Assembly (NCBI GenBank): GCA_902776615.1
Contig: CACYQU010000011.1
Location: 1-41,958 of the forward strand
Reading direction: 5' to 3'
DNA from: an uncultured bacterium
Lineage (GTDB): Bacteria > Verrucomicrobiota > Kiritimatiellia > RFP12 > UBA1067
DNA length: 41,958 nt
The notes under the pieces are model-generated. The model was not told the origin of the DNA and did no database searches. It was given only the letters and a program-made list of their open reading frames with translations. The position numbers were made by a program, and so were the translations under genes. Shown here one piece after another: positions 7,779-15,081 of the stretch; within the stretch, counting starts at the first letter, position 1; each line of letters opens with the position of its first letter.

Positions 7779-8645
7779 CTATCCAGCCATACGCTCACGA
7801 TGCTTGGCTAATAGTGCTTGCGATGGCAGGAACTTAACCGGCATGATGATTTTTTTGCCTTCGCATTTGGTGAAGTACGCCTTAGCCGCCGTACTAGTGT
7901 AATGATCCTTGATGGACTTGGAAACGACAAGGCGGTACTTCTCATCGAAGGAAATCAGATGCGCGTCGAAGGCTTCGTGGTAGGTGGCCGAAAGGCAGAG
8001 CCCGTTTTCGGAATTAAGGCGGTTTGCAATATCCTTATCCCACGAGCTAATGTGACTGGCTTGAAGCACAGCCGGAATGTCCAAGCCAGTTACGCAACAC
8101 TTGTTGCCATAGTTCTTCAGCACAATCTTTCGGAAGATTGACTGACCTACACGCACCTTTACGGCAGCCAGCTTCTCTTTGCCGCTTTTCTTCGTGAGCG
8201 TCAGATACTTTTCAAGGTCTGCCTTGGAGGTTCTCGCAATAAGCCCTTCCGCTTTCTTTGCCACCGTCTTTCCAGTAGTCTCGGACGCCACTTTCGAAAC
8301 TATGTTGTTCTCAAACAACTCTGCCGCCATAAACTCTTTGTAGGCACGGACTGCAGCAGAACAGAAATTCTTCGTCCAGTAGCTTGGCGACTCAAAATCT
8401 GCCAATGCCGGGCTCGCCGCGCCTTTCTTTGTTTCAGCGCAAATCCATTTGTGAATCGCCTCAAGGTCTGCAAGCGAGAATTCATGCCACATAGAGCCTT
8501 TGACGATAGGTCGCGGAAAGTGCCGCGTCAGAATCGGACCAAGCATGTCAAGCGCACGGACATAGGACGCGGCCTTGCCGCTTCCATCCGTGTTCGTCGA
8601 AAAGACGAAATCTCTGAAGGTCTGCTTTAGCATGAATTTGACCAT
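7779..8645 (-). CDS. HNH endonuclease (HNH_2 type)
   Basis: The last 110 residues carry an HNH_2 domain: CCVTGLDIPAVLQASHIS, then NRLNSENGLCLSATYHEAFD and HLISFD, the pattern of HNH nucleases from restriction systems. The N-terminal 170 residues, starting MVKFMLKQTFRDFVF and containing SYVRALDMLGP, are helical and resemble a DNA-binding region, unassigned. I choose ATG 8645 (288 aa). An in-frame ATG at 8699 lies inside a perfect hairpin and about 13 bases from the predicted transcript start, so it is less likely, but the ribosome sites of both are weak. It is the first gene of the cluster, so its promoter probably drives the whole unit. Confidence 0.8.
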   Translation of the reverse strand: MVKFMLKQTFRDFVFSTNTDGSGKAASYVRALDMLGPILTRHFPRPIVKGSMWHEFSLADLEAIHKWICAETKKGAASPALADFESPSYWTKNFCSAAVRAYKEFMAAELFENNIVSKVASETTGKTVAKKAEGLIARTSKADLEKYLTLTKKSGKEKLAAVKVRVGQSIFRKIVLKNYGNKCCVTGLDIPAVLQASHISSWDKDIANRLNSENGLCLSATYHEAFDAHLISFDEKYRLVVSKSIKDHYTSTAAKAYFTKCEGKKIIMPVKFLPSQALLAKHRERMAG

Positions 8646-8691
8646 CCCAACTTCATATTTCGCGGCGGTTCTCGTCGCGAAGCTATGAGGC

Positions 8692-8709
8692 TCCGGCATC
8701 CCTGCCGGA
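8692..8709. repeat. Perfect stem-loop at the 5' end of the defence transcript
   Basis: TCCGGCA and TGCCGGA form a 7-bp perfect stem around a TCCC loop. It lies directly after the predicted -10, so it would be the first structure in the mRNA. It may protect the transcript end or be a dispersed repeat element. Confidence 0.6.
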
Positions 8710-8718
8710 ACGGTTGGT

Positions 8719-8727
8719 AGTATACCA
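8719..8727 (-). promoter_or_regulatory. Extended -10 promoter for the HNH-led defence operon
   Basis: TGGTATACT on the minus strand matches the extended -10 form seen before several genes here. No good -35 is seen. The predicted start of transcription is about 8712. Confidence 0.6.
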
Positions 8728-8820
8728 AATCTACAGAATGTCTGCTTGAATACGTCAGAGGACGTCGGCGCCAGAAGCTAGTGTGAAGATCAAGTTCTCG
8801 CGCCCACCTTTTACACGCCC

Positions 8821-8844
8821 CGTCACATATTGCAATATGTGACG
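8821..8844. promoter_or_regulatory. Perfect 24-bp palindrome upstream of the defence operon
   Basis: The arm CGTCACATATTG is followed directly by its exact reverse complement with no spacer. It lies about 95 bp upstream of the HNH operon -10. A dimeric regulator site is the simplest reading; a recombination or insertion target is an alternative. Confidence 0.65.
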
Positions 8845-8927
8845 TACATTGTGATTTTGGGTGCCGTTGAAGGAACATGGGGCCTTCCCTGAACGGATGG
8901 GCATTGCGCCCTGCTGGGGTAGGGGTT

Positions 8928-8993
8928 CTCCCCTATACGGGGGTTTGAGCTCCCCTGTACGAGGGTTTGGGTTTGACTGTACGAGCGACGGGC
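8928..8993. repeat. Degenerate 22-bp tandem repeat (about 3 units)
   Basis: Units begin at 8928, 8950 and 8972. The first two share CTCCCCT, TACG and GGGTTTG; the third keeps CTGTACGAG. The CCCC..GGGG core is palindromic in unit 1. Its period equals that of the array at 37930-38038. It overlaps the decayed 3' end of the pseudogene. Confidence 0.55.
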
Positions 8994-9535
8994 ATCCCCT
9001 CACAATGCCGCGAGGCACTGCCTGGCCACCTCCACGCCGGCAGATGTAAACCATAGGAGTTCCTTGCGGAATGCTCACGATGGCTCCAGAAGAATCTGAA
9101 TATTGCCTGAACCACATCCGAAAAACCTTCCAGGAGATCCATCAATGAAGGCGGGATTTCTTTAGTAGCCAAAGCCCTTTCTTTGGTAGTGTCTATGGTT
9201 TCTTTGGTAGTCTTCCGCCAAACGGTATGGACAATCGTCCTGTTTCGCACGTCGACCGTTGTCTGTGGCAGACCCGCCTCGGCGCATGCAACCTCGACAT
9301 CTTCGATTCCCGACCCGACATGCTCAATGTAACGCGCTTGGTAAACAGCTGCGGCAATCAGAGGGTTGAACGGCATGGACTCATGTTCATCAAAAAGCCA
9401 AGCGACCGTCTTGTCCGGAGGAAGCTCGCCAGGATTCCACACCTCAACACGATCGGAGAATACACGCACTTCTACCGACGCAGTGCTTGCGTAGTCGCGG
9501 TGTGCACATGAGTTCGATTTTTCTAACACGATCAT
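8933..9535 (-). pseudogene. Truncated AlbA_2/HATPase_c_4-type regulator remnant
   Basis: The open frame encodes a clear C-terminal part of the COG2865-like family (AlbA_2 domain plus HATPase_c_4): CAHRDYASTASVEVRVF, then VEVWNPGELP, FNPLIAAAVYQARYIEHVGS and AEAGLPQTTV. In full proteins about 250-300 residues precede this, normally with a 'REA(I/L)vNAv' lead-in. Here the frame starts only 11 residues before AHRDY and a stop codon lies just upstream, so the N-terminal AlbA_2 part is gone. After about residue 150 similarity fades and the frame runs into the repeat at 8928-8993. It is most likely a broken gene at the edge of the defence island. Confidence 0.75.
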
Positions 9536-9584
9536 TATGCATCATGTTCATCGCTTAGGTCGAGCAGGCACAGTACCCCAACTC

Positions 9585-9609
9585 CTTTGCGATCTTTGCG
9601 TGCTTTGCG
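9585..9609. repeat. CTTTGCG short tandem repeat
   Basis: CTTTGCG occurs three times with a 9-bp period (9585, 9594, 9603) in the 118-bp gap between the pseudogene and the nitroreductase gene; ACGCAA is repeated nearby. Its function is unknown. Confidence 0.6.
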
Positions 9610-9654
9610 GCCAAAAATCAATGGTCCAACGCAAACGCAAATATGGAGAATCGC

Positions 9655-10485
9655 TTACCGGTAGTCGATGCGGGCGTAGGTGTCGCGCTGGACGCCGCGC
9701 GCGTAGCGCACCGCCGGGCGGCCGAAGAGCATCGCGTAGAACGGCGTCGTGCGGCGGATGCCGACCGTCGCCTCGAGGATCTCCGGCACCTCCTTCTGCA
9801 CGAGGCCGAGGAAGCCGCACCAGCATGTCGCGATTCCCGCCGCATTCGCAAGCATCTCGAACTGGGCGCAGGCGATGGTCACGTCCTCGCGCGGAGTGGT
9901 TACGCCGGGAGAAGTCTCGTCGGACGACACGATGAGGAGCCCGCTCGCGCCGCGGAAGAACATGTCCTCCCCGCCCTTGCGCAGCCTGATCGCAGGAACG
10001 GCGAGCCAGCGCGGAAGAAGGCGCGTGCCTTCGCGATGCCGTTCGATCGCGGATATGAATCCGGCGCGAAAGCGGTCCGTCGCCGCGCGCGTCGGGAAGC
10101 ACGTGAAGGTGAGGGATCGCGCGTTGCATCCGGTCGGCGCGTTGCCGAGCGAAGCGAGAATCCGGTCGAGCGTCGCGCGGTCTACGTCTTCGGCGGCGAA
10201 GCGACGGACCGACCGGCGCGTACGCATCCAGTTCTCCACCTCGTCGAGCGTGGGCAGGGCGAGATCCTTCACCGGGACGGAATCCTCGGGCTTTTTCCCG
10301 TCGAACGTCATGGCCCCGACGGGACATATCGCGAGGCAATGCTGGCATTTCATGCACCGGTCCGGGAAGGCCAAGCGCGGCGCTCCGTCCGCCATCTTGA
10401 GCGCTCCGAAGGCGCAGTCGCGAACGCATGCGCCGCATTTGACGCACTTGCCTTCGTCCACCTCAAAGACATCTGCCATCGCCAC
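9655..10485 (-). CDS. Ferredoxin-domain nitroreductase family oxidoreductase
   Basis: The 276-aa protein begins with two [4Fe-4S] ferredoxin motifs (C14, C17, C20, C24 and C44, C47, C50, C54) and continues as an FMN-binding nitroreductase fold starting with MRTRRSVRRF near residue 87. NAPTGCNARSLTF and the late ACAQFEMLANAAGIATCWCGFL match the flavin site of this family. Electrons would pass from ferredoxin through the clusters to FMN; the substrate is unknown. The start is GTG 10485, five bases after AAGGAGG; ATG 10479 is also possible. It lies 21 bp after the chaperone-like gene and may be cotranscribed with it, though no functional link is evident. Confidence 0.88.
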   Translation of the reverse strand: MAMADVFEVDEGKCVKCGACVRDCAFGALKMADGAPRLAFPDRCMKCQHCLAICPVGAMTFDGKKPEDSVPVKDLALPTLDEVENWMRTRRSVRRFAAEDVDRATLDRILASLGNAPTGCNARSLTFTCFPTRAATDRFRAGFISAIERHREGTRLLPRWLAVPAIRLRKGGEDMFFRGASGLLIVSSDETSPGVTTPREDVTIACAQFEMLANAAGIATCWCGFLGLVQKEVPEILEATVGIRRTTPFYAMLFGRPAVRYARGVQRDTYARIDYR

Positions 10486-10506
10486 CGCTCCCTCCTTGCG
10501 CTTTGA

Positions 10507-10998
10507 CTAGACCTGGATGAAGCCGCCGAGGCCGAAATTGATGCGCGGGACATCCTCCATCGCGGCAGCGCTCGCGACGGATTCGCCGCCGCCCTGCTCG
10601 TCTTCCGCGCCGCTCAGCTCGCGCTCGATCTCCCCCGCGAGGCGCACGAGGGCAACAAACTCCTCCGCAAGCGCCTCGGGCGACAGCCCGTCGACCGCAA
10701 TCGTCCACGAGAGAAATAGCGCGCCTCCGAAAAGCCCGATGTGCCCGCCAAGCGTCCGTGCACCGAAAAGATCCATCGACAACGCCGTTTCAAGCGTGTC
10801 GAGCGGGAATCGCCCGCTGTCGTCGCAGCGCGCGACGACGGTGAAGGCGGTAAGCGCGCTCTCCGCCTCGTCCGAAGGCTTGAGCGTGATCACGCGGTCT
10901 TCGACCACGACGTTCGCGACGCGGTCTTCGCCGATTTCGATATTCGATCCGGATGCCTCGGAGAGGCGCTGCAGGGACTGCTCGTAGATTGTCGTCAT
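10507..10998 (-). CDS. CesT-family type III secretion chaperone-like protein
   Basis: The 163-aa acidic protein fits the class I (CesT/SycE) chaperone pattern: an N-terminal helix (YEQSLQRLSEASG), strands with IEIGEDRVANVVVEDRVITL, a second strand-helix unit with LDTLETALSMDLFGARTLGG, a hydrophobic GLFGGALFLSWTIAVDGLSPE and a closing helix EEFVALVRLAGEIERELS. Class I chaperones are small, acidic and encoded next to the effector they carry. The upstream neighbour, 58 bp away on the same strand, is a large protein of unknown family, as expected. The Gly/Ala/Glu-rich last 35 residues exceed the usual chaperone length. No secretion machinery genes are in this window. The assignment is from fold pattern, not from motif identity. 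Confidence 0.62.
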   Translation of the reverse strand: MTTIYEQSLQRLSEASGSNIEIGEDRVANVVVEDRVITLKPSDEAESALTAFTVVARCDDSGRFPLDTLETALSMDLFGARTLGGHIGLFGGALFLSWTIAVDGLSPEALAEEFVALVRLAGEIERELSGAEDEQGGGESVASAAAMEDVPRINFGLGGFIQV

Positions 10999-11056
10999 GT
11001 CGGTTTTCCAGTGCGTTTTGTTTCTTTAGTCGAACAATGAGCCTTATTGTGCCGGT

Positions 11057-12253
11057 TTAGTCCAGCTTGATGTTGGTGGTGAGATTCAGCGCCTCGAGAA
11101 TGGCGTTGTACATGAATATCAGATCGCGGTTCGGATTCTTCATCAAATCGGCCTTCAGCGCCTGCCCGCCGAAACCATTGAGCACCCTGAAGATTTCCTC
11201 CTGCTCTTTCTTGCCGAAGGAGGCGACGGCGCACTGAATGGCGAGCTTCTGGACTTGTCTGCGCGTTTTCTTCTGATCGACCGCGCCCGAGTCCGAGGAG
11301 ACCTGGCTCAAGATTTTGTCAGCCGCGTCCGCACTCGGATCCAGCACCAAACGGAGGGCTGTTGCGATCTCTTCCTTCGACGCCGTCGGCTTCAGCCCCC
11401 TGAGGGTCGTCATCTTGATGGTCGAGCTCTCTTCGACGGCCTTTTCCAGCATGTCCTCGGAGAATACGTTGGGTGTGTCAATGACATTGCTCAGAAGCAC
11501 GAGCTTCGTATCCTTTCCTTGATCCTCGCCCAGAGAGTCGACCTTGTCGAACTGGCGTTTCAAATTATGCACCTTCTGCAGAGACTTTTCGAAATCGGCG
11601 CACACGTCATAACCGGTTCCCAGCATGTGCTGTTTGCCCGAACACATTCTTATGAACGCATTGATCTGAGACTTGTTGTTCTTGAAGGCCGAAAGGCACT
11701 TGTCGAAAAACCTGTTGAACTCACTGATCTTCTCGTTTACCTTTTTGCTGCTGTCCGGAATCCTGTCGCTTTGCGAATCCATCGGCTTGTCGACCATAAA
11801 CGAGGCGACGGTATTGCTGTACCAGGTCATGAACTGCTGGTTTTTGTCAAGTCCCTTGCCTTGCAGGAAGAACGGAGGTTTGGCCGCGATATGCCCTGAA
11901 ATCGTGTCCCGCGCCATTTTCTTGTACGTCTCTTCACCCTCGCTGAGCTTCATAGTGAGCGTGTCCAGTATGTTCCGCACCTTCTCCGCCGTAATCGCGC
12001 CCTTCACCTGGCCCAGCAGTCTGTCGGCTTCATGCGAGGCCAAGTAGAAGGACGGATCGTTGCGGATCGCGGTTCGGAGCGCGTCGATCGTCTCCCGGTT
12101 CTTCGCCTTTGCGCTGGAGAAGCCGAAGAAGCTCTTGACCTTGTGGAGGAAGCTCGCCTCTTCGATTTCGGGGTTTCTGTAGCCCTGTTCCCTGCTGATG
12201 ACTATCGCGCCAGAACCCTGGAAGTTCTGAAAGTCTTTAATTGTCAAGTTCAT
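11057..12253 (-). CDS. Unknown 398-aa protein, candidate type III effector
   Basis: I do not recognise a known catalytic domain. The product is hydrophilic, mostly alpha-helical and has no signal peptide or membrane segment. Its N-terminus (MNLTIKDFQNFQGSG) is rich in polar, disorder-promoting residues, as in many type III substrates. A KVKSFFGFSSAK segment follows, and several Lys-rich helices (ETYKKMARDT, DKKTRR-like patches) are present. It has a strong AAAGGAG ribosome site and its own TGGTATAAT promoter. The next gene encodes a CesT-like chaperone, which is the main reason to suspect a secreted protein. Nothing in the sequence shows what it would do in a target cell. Confidence 0.5.
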   Translation of the reverse strand: MNLTIKDFQNFQGSGAIVISREQGYRNPEIEEASFLHKVKSFFGFSSAKAKNRETIDALRTAIRNDPSFYLASHEADRLLGQVKGAITAEKVRNILDTLTMKLSEGEETYKKMARDTISGHIAAKPPFFLQGKGLDKNQQFMTWYSNTVASFMVDKPMDSQSDRIPDSSKKVNEKISEFNRFFDKCLSAFKNNKSQINAFIRMCSGKQHMLGTGYDVCADFEKSLQKVHNLKRQFDKVDSLGEDQGKDTKLVLLSNVIDTPNVFSEDMLEKAVEESSTIKMTTLRGLKPTASKEEIATALRLVLDPSADAADKILSQVSSDSGAVDQKKTRRQVQKLAIQCAVASFGKKEQEEIFRVLNGFGGQALKADLMKNPNRDLIFMYNAILEALNLTTNIKLD

Positions 12254-12308
12254 GTTTACTCCTTTACTTGACCTGTATACACGCGAACAAGCGAAAAGTT
12301 ACATTGTT

Positions 12309-12317
12309 ATTATACCA
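12309..12317 (-). promoter_or_regulatory. Extended -10 promoter of the effector/chaperone unit
   Basis: TGGTATAAT on the minus strand lies 56 bp before the 398-aa gene. It is divergent from the adhE promoter 62 bp away. No strong -35 is visible. Confidence 0.7.
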
Positions 12318-12378
12318 AACTTTTGTGCCTGTTGGCGAGTGGGGGTTGAAGACTGATGGGCATGGAGGCAGAATAATA

Positions 12379-12387
12379 TGGTATAAT
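12379..12387 (+). promoter_or_regulatory. Extended -10 promoter of adhE
   Basis: TGGTATAAT lies 47 bp before the adhE start. The 17-bp upstream position (GCATGG) is not a good -35, so the extended -10 is probably what matters. Confidence 0.7.
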
Positions 12388-12390
12388 ATC

Positions 12391-12417
12391 CCAACCCCCA
12401 AGGATGTCCTTGGTTGG
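12391..12417 (+). promoter_or_regulatory. Hairpin in the adhE leader
   Basis: CCAAGGA-TG-TCCTTGG (12398-12413) is a perfect 7-bp inverted repeat, extended by CCAA (12391-12394) and TTGG (12414-12417). It lies at or just after the predicted transcript start, so it could be an operator or an RNA structure. It does not match the known Rex (TTGTTAA-type) site. Confidence 0.45.
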
Positions 12418-12434
12418 AGCATTAAGGAGAAAAG

Positions 12435-15065
12435 ATGGAAGCAGAACAGACGATGGCGCCCGAAAATCCGGTCGCGGATCTTGAGGCGACACTTGAAAAG
12501 GTAAGGACGGCACAGGCGAAATTCGCCACTTATTCCCAGACGCAAGTCGATGCGATATTCCGCGCCGCTGCGCTTGCTGCCAACAAGGCGAGGATTCCCC
12601 TCGCCAAGATGGCAGTCGCGGAAACCGGAATGGGTGTTGTCGAAGACAAGGTCATCAAGAACAACTATGCGGCGGAGTACATCTACAACGCATACAAGAA
12701 CACCAAGACCTGCGGCGTCGTCGAAACCGACGAGTCCGCCGGCATACAGAAGATTGCGGAGCCGATCGGCGTCGTAGGCGCGGTGATTCCCACCACGAAC
12801 CCGACCTCGACGGCGATCTTCAAGTGCCTCATCTCGCTCAAGACGCGAAACGGCATCATCATCAGTCCGCACCCGCGCGCGAAAAACTCGACAATCGCGG
12901 CCGCGAAGATCGTGCTGGAGGCGGCGATCAAGGCCGGCGCGCCTGAAAACATCATCGGCTGGGTGGAGGCCCCGTCACTCCCCAAGACGAACTTCCTCAT
13001 GAAAGAGGCCGACATCATCCTCGCGACGGGCGGTCCAGGAATGGTGAAAGCCGCCTATTCGAGCGGCACCCCGGCTCTCGGCGTAGGCGCAGGCAACACG
13101 CCCGCGATCATCGACGAGACGGCCGACCTCACGCTCGCGGTGAGCTCGATAATCCACTCCAAGACGTTCGACAACGGCATGATCTGCGCCTCGGAGCAGA
13201 GCGTCATCGCCGAAGACACGGTGTATGACGACGTGCGCGCGCTTCTCGTCAAGATGGGATGCCACGTGCTGAACAAGTCCGAGCTGGATGCGACACGCAA
13301 GACGATTCTCATCAACGGCGCGCTGAACGCGAAAATCGTCGGCCAGAAGGCCGCGACGATCGCCGCGCTCGCGGGCTTCAAGGTTCCCGAAGACACGAAA
13401 GTGCTCGTAGGCGAGGTCGAGAGCGTGGAGCTCACCGAAGAGTTCGCCCACGAAAAGCTCTCCCCCGTGCTGGCGCTCTACCGCGCGAAGGACTGGGCGG
13501 ACGCGCTCAACAAGGCCGAGCGCCTCGTCGCTGACGGCGGCTACGGCCACACATCGTCGGTCTATCTCGACGAGGTGAACGAAAAGGAGAAGCTTGCGGA
13601 GTTCGCCGCGCGGATGAAGACGTGCCGCATACTCGTCAACACGCCTTCGTCCCACGGCGGAATCGGCGATCTCTACAACTTCAGCCTCGCGCCGTCGCTT
13701 ACGCTCGGCTGCGGTTCGTGGGGCGGCAACTCCGTGAGCGAGAACGTTGGGGTGAAGCATCTTTTGAACATCAAGACAGTTGCAATGAGAAGAGAAAACA
13801 TGTTGTGGTTCCGTGCGCCAGAGAAGGTCTACCAGAAGAAGGGCTGCCTCGCGGTCGCCCTGCGCGAACTCGGGCAGGAGCTCGGGCGCAAGAAGGCGTT
13901 CATCGTAACCGACTCGTTCCTCTACGCGAACGGCTACACCAAGGCCATCGAGAAGAGCCTCGAGGAACAGGGCATAATGTTCACGACATTCTCGAACGTC
14001 GCCCCCGACCCCACGCTCGCCTGCGCGAAGGAAGGCGCGAAGCTGATGGCCGGCTTCAAGCCCGACGCGATAATAGCCGTCGGCGGCGGCAGCGCGATGG
14101 ACGCCGCGAAGATCATGTGGGTTCTCTACGAGCACCCGGAGGTGGACTTCCAGGACATGGCGATGCGCTTCATGGATATCCGCAAGCGCGTCTACACGTT
14201 CCCGAAGATGGGCGAGAAGGCATATTTCGTGTGCGTACCGACTTCGGCCGGAACGGGCTCGGAAGTGACGCCCTTCGCCGTAATCACCGACGAGACGACC
14301 GGCACGAAGTATCCGCTCGCCGACTACGCGCTCATGCCGAACATGGCGATCGTCGACGCCGACATGCAGATGATGGCGCCGCCCGGCCTCACGTCCGCCT
14401 CCGGTATCGACGCCGTGAGCCATGCGCTCGAGGCGTATGCCTCCATCATGGCGACGGACTACACCGACGGTCTCGCGATCCGTGCGCTGCAGGTGATCTT
14501 CAAGCATCTGCCCGAGTGCTACGACGCGGCAGTATCCAAGACGAAGAACCCCGCCGCGCGCGAGAAGATGGCCAACGCCGCGACAATGGCAGGCATGGCG
14601 TTCGCGAACGCCTTCCTCGGCGTGATGCACTCGATGGCCCACAAGCTTGGCGCGTTCCACCATATTCCGCACGGCATAGCCAACGCGCTGATGATGGAAG
14701 AGGTTCTGCGCTTCAACGCCGACCCCGTGCCGCGCAAGATGGGAACGTTCTCGCAGTATGCCTACCCGCATGCGCTTGAGCGCTATCTCGAAATCGCGGA
14801 CGCGCTCGGAATCGGCGGAAAGTCCAAGGGCGAGCAGTTCAACAACTTCATCGCCGCCATCCGCGCACTGCAGAAGCGCATCGGCATCAAGCCGACGATC
14901 CGCGACTACGTGCCCGACGAGAAGGACTTCCTCGACAGGCTCGACGACATGGTCGAACAGGCGTTCGACGACCAGTGCACTGGCGCGAATCCGCGCTATC
15001 CGCTAATGTCCGAGATAAAGCAAATGTACCTCAACGCGTACTATGGCAAGCACACGGCGGTCTAA
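12435..15065 (+). CDS. adhE: Bifunctional acetaldehyde-CoA/alcohol dehydrogenase AdhE
   Basis: The 876-aa protein has the full AdhE layout: an acylating aldehyde dehydrogenase (about 1-450) with catalytic C251 in NGMICASEQS, and an iron alcohol dehydrogenase (about 456-876) with D659, H663, H732 and H746 as Fe ligands and GGGSAMDAAK for NAD binding. It reduces acetyl-CoA to ethanol with two NADH, regenerating NAD in fermentation; AdhE usually forms cytoplasmic spirosomes. The start follows AAGGAG. It is the first gene of a run that continues with a kinase-like gene (16 bp), an Fe-S protein and a sensory-type hydrogenase, so its expression may be tied to hydrogen sensing. Length and motifs are normal. 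Confidence 0.97.
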   Translation: MEAEQTMAPENPVADLEATLEKVRTAQAKFATYSQTQVDAIFRAAALAANKARIPLAKMAVAETGMGVVEDKVIKNNYAAEYIYNAYKNTKTCGVVETDESAGIQKIAEPIGVVGAVIPTTNPTSTAIFKCLISLKTRNGIIISPHPRAKNSTIAAAKIVLEAAIKAGAPENIIGWVEAPSLPKTNFLMKEADIILATGGPGMVKAAYSSGTPALGVGAGNTPAIIDETADLTLAVSSIIHSKTFDNGMICASEQSVIAEDTVYDDVRALLVKMGCHVLNKSELDATRKTILINGALNAKIVGQKAATIAALAGFKVPEDTKVLVGEVESVELTEEFAHEKLSPVLALYRAKDWADALNKAERLVADGGYGHTSSVYLDEVNEKEKLAEFAARMKTCRILVNTPSSHGGIGDLYNFSLAPSLTLGCGSWGGNSVSENVGVKHLLNIKTVAMRRENMLWFRAPEKVYQKKGCLAVALRELGQELGRKKAFIVTDSFLYANGYTKAIEKSLEEQGIMFTTFSNVAPDPTLACAKEGAKLMAGFKPDAIIAVGGGSAMDAAKIMWVLYEHPEVDFQDMAMRFMDIRKRVYTFPKMGEKAYFVCVPTSAGTGSEVTPFAVITDETTGTKYPLADYALMPNMAIVDADMQMMAPPGLTSASGIDAVSHALEAYASIMATDYTDGLAIRALQVIFKHLPECYDAAVSKTKNPAAREKMANAATMAGMAFANAFLGVMHSMAHKLGAFHHIPHGIANALMMEEVLRFNADPVPRKMGTFSQYAYPHALERYLEIADALGIGGKSKGEQFNNFIAAIRALQKRIGIKPTIRDYVPDEKDFLDRLDDMVEQAFDDQCTGANPRYPLMSEIKQMYLNAYYGKHTAV

Positions 15066-15081
15066 TACAAGGAGTGTAAAG

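Noticed and set aside
9643..10506. 287-aa and 253-aa plus-strand frames opposite the nitroreductase gene
   Set aside because: Arg-rich shadows of a G+C-rich gene with clear ferredoxin and nitroreductase motifs on the minus strand.
12975..14771. 598-aa minus-strand frame opposite adhE
   Set aside because: Typical antisense shadow of a G+C-rich gene; His/Arg/Val-rich, no known fold.
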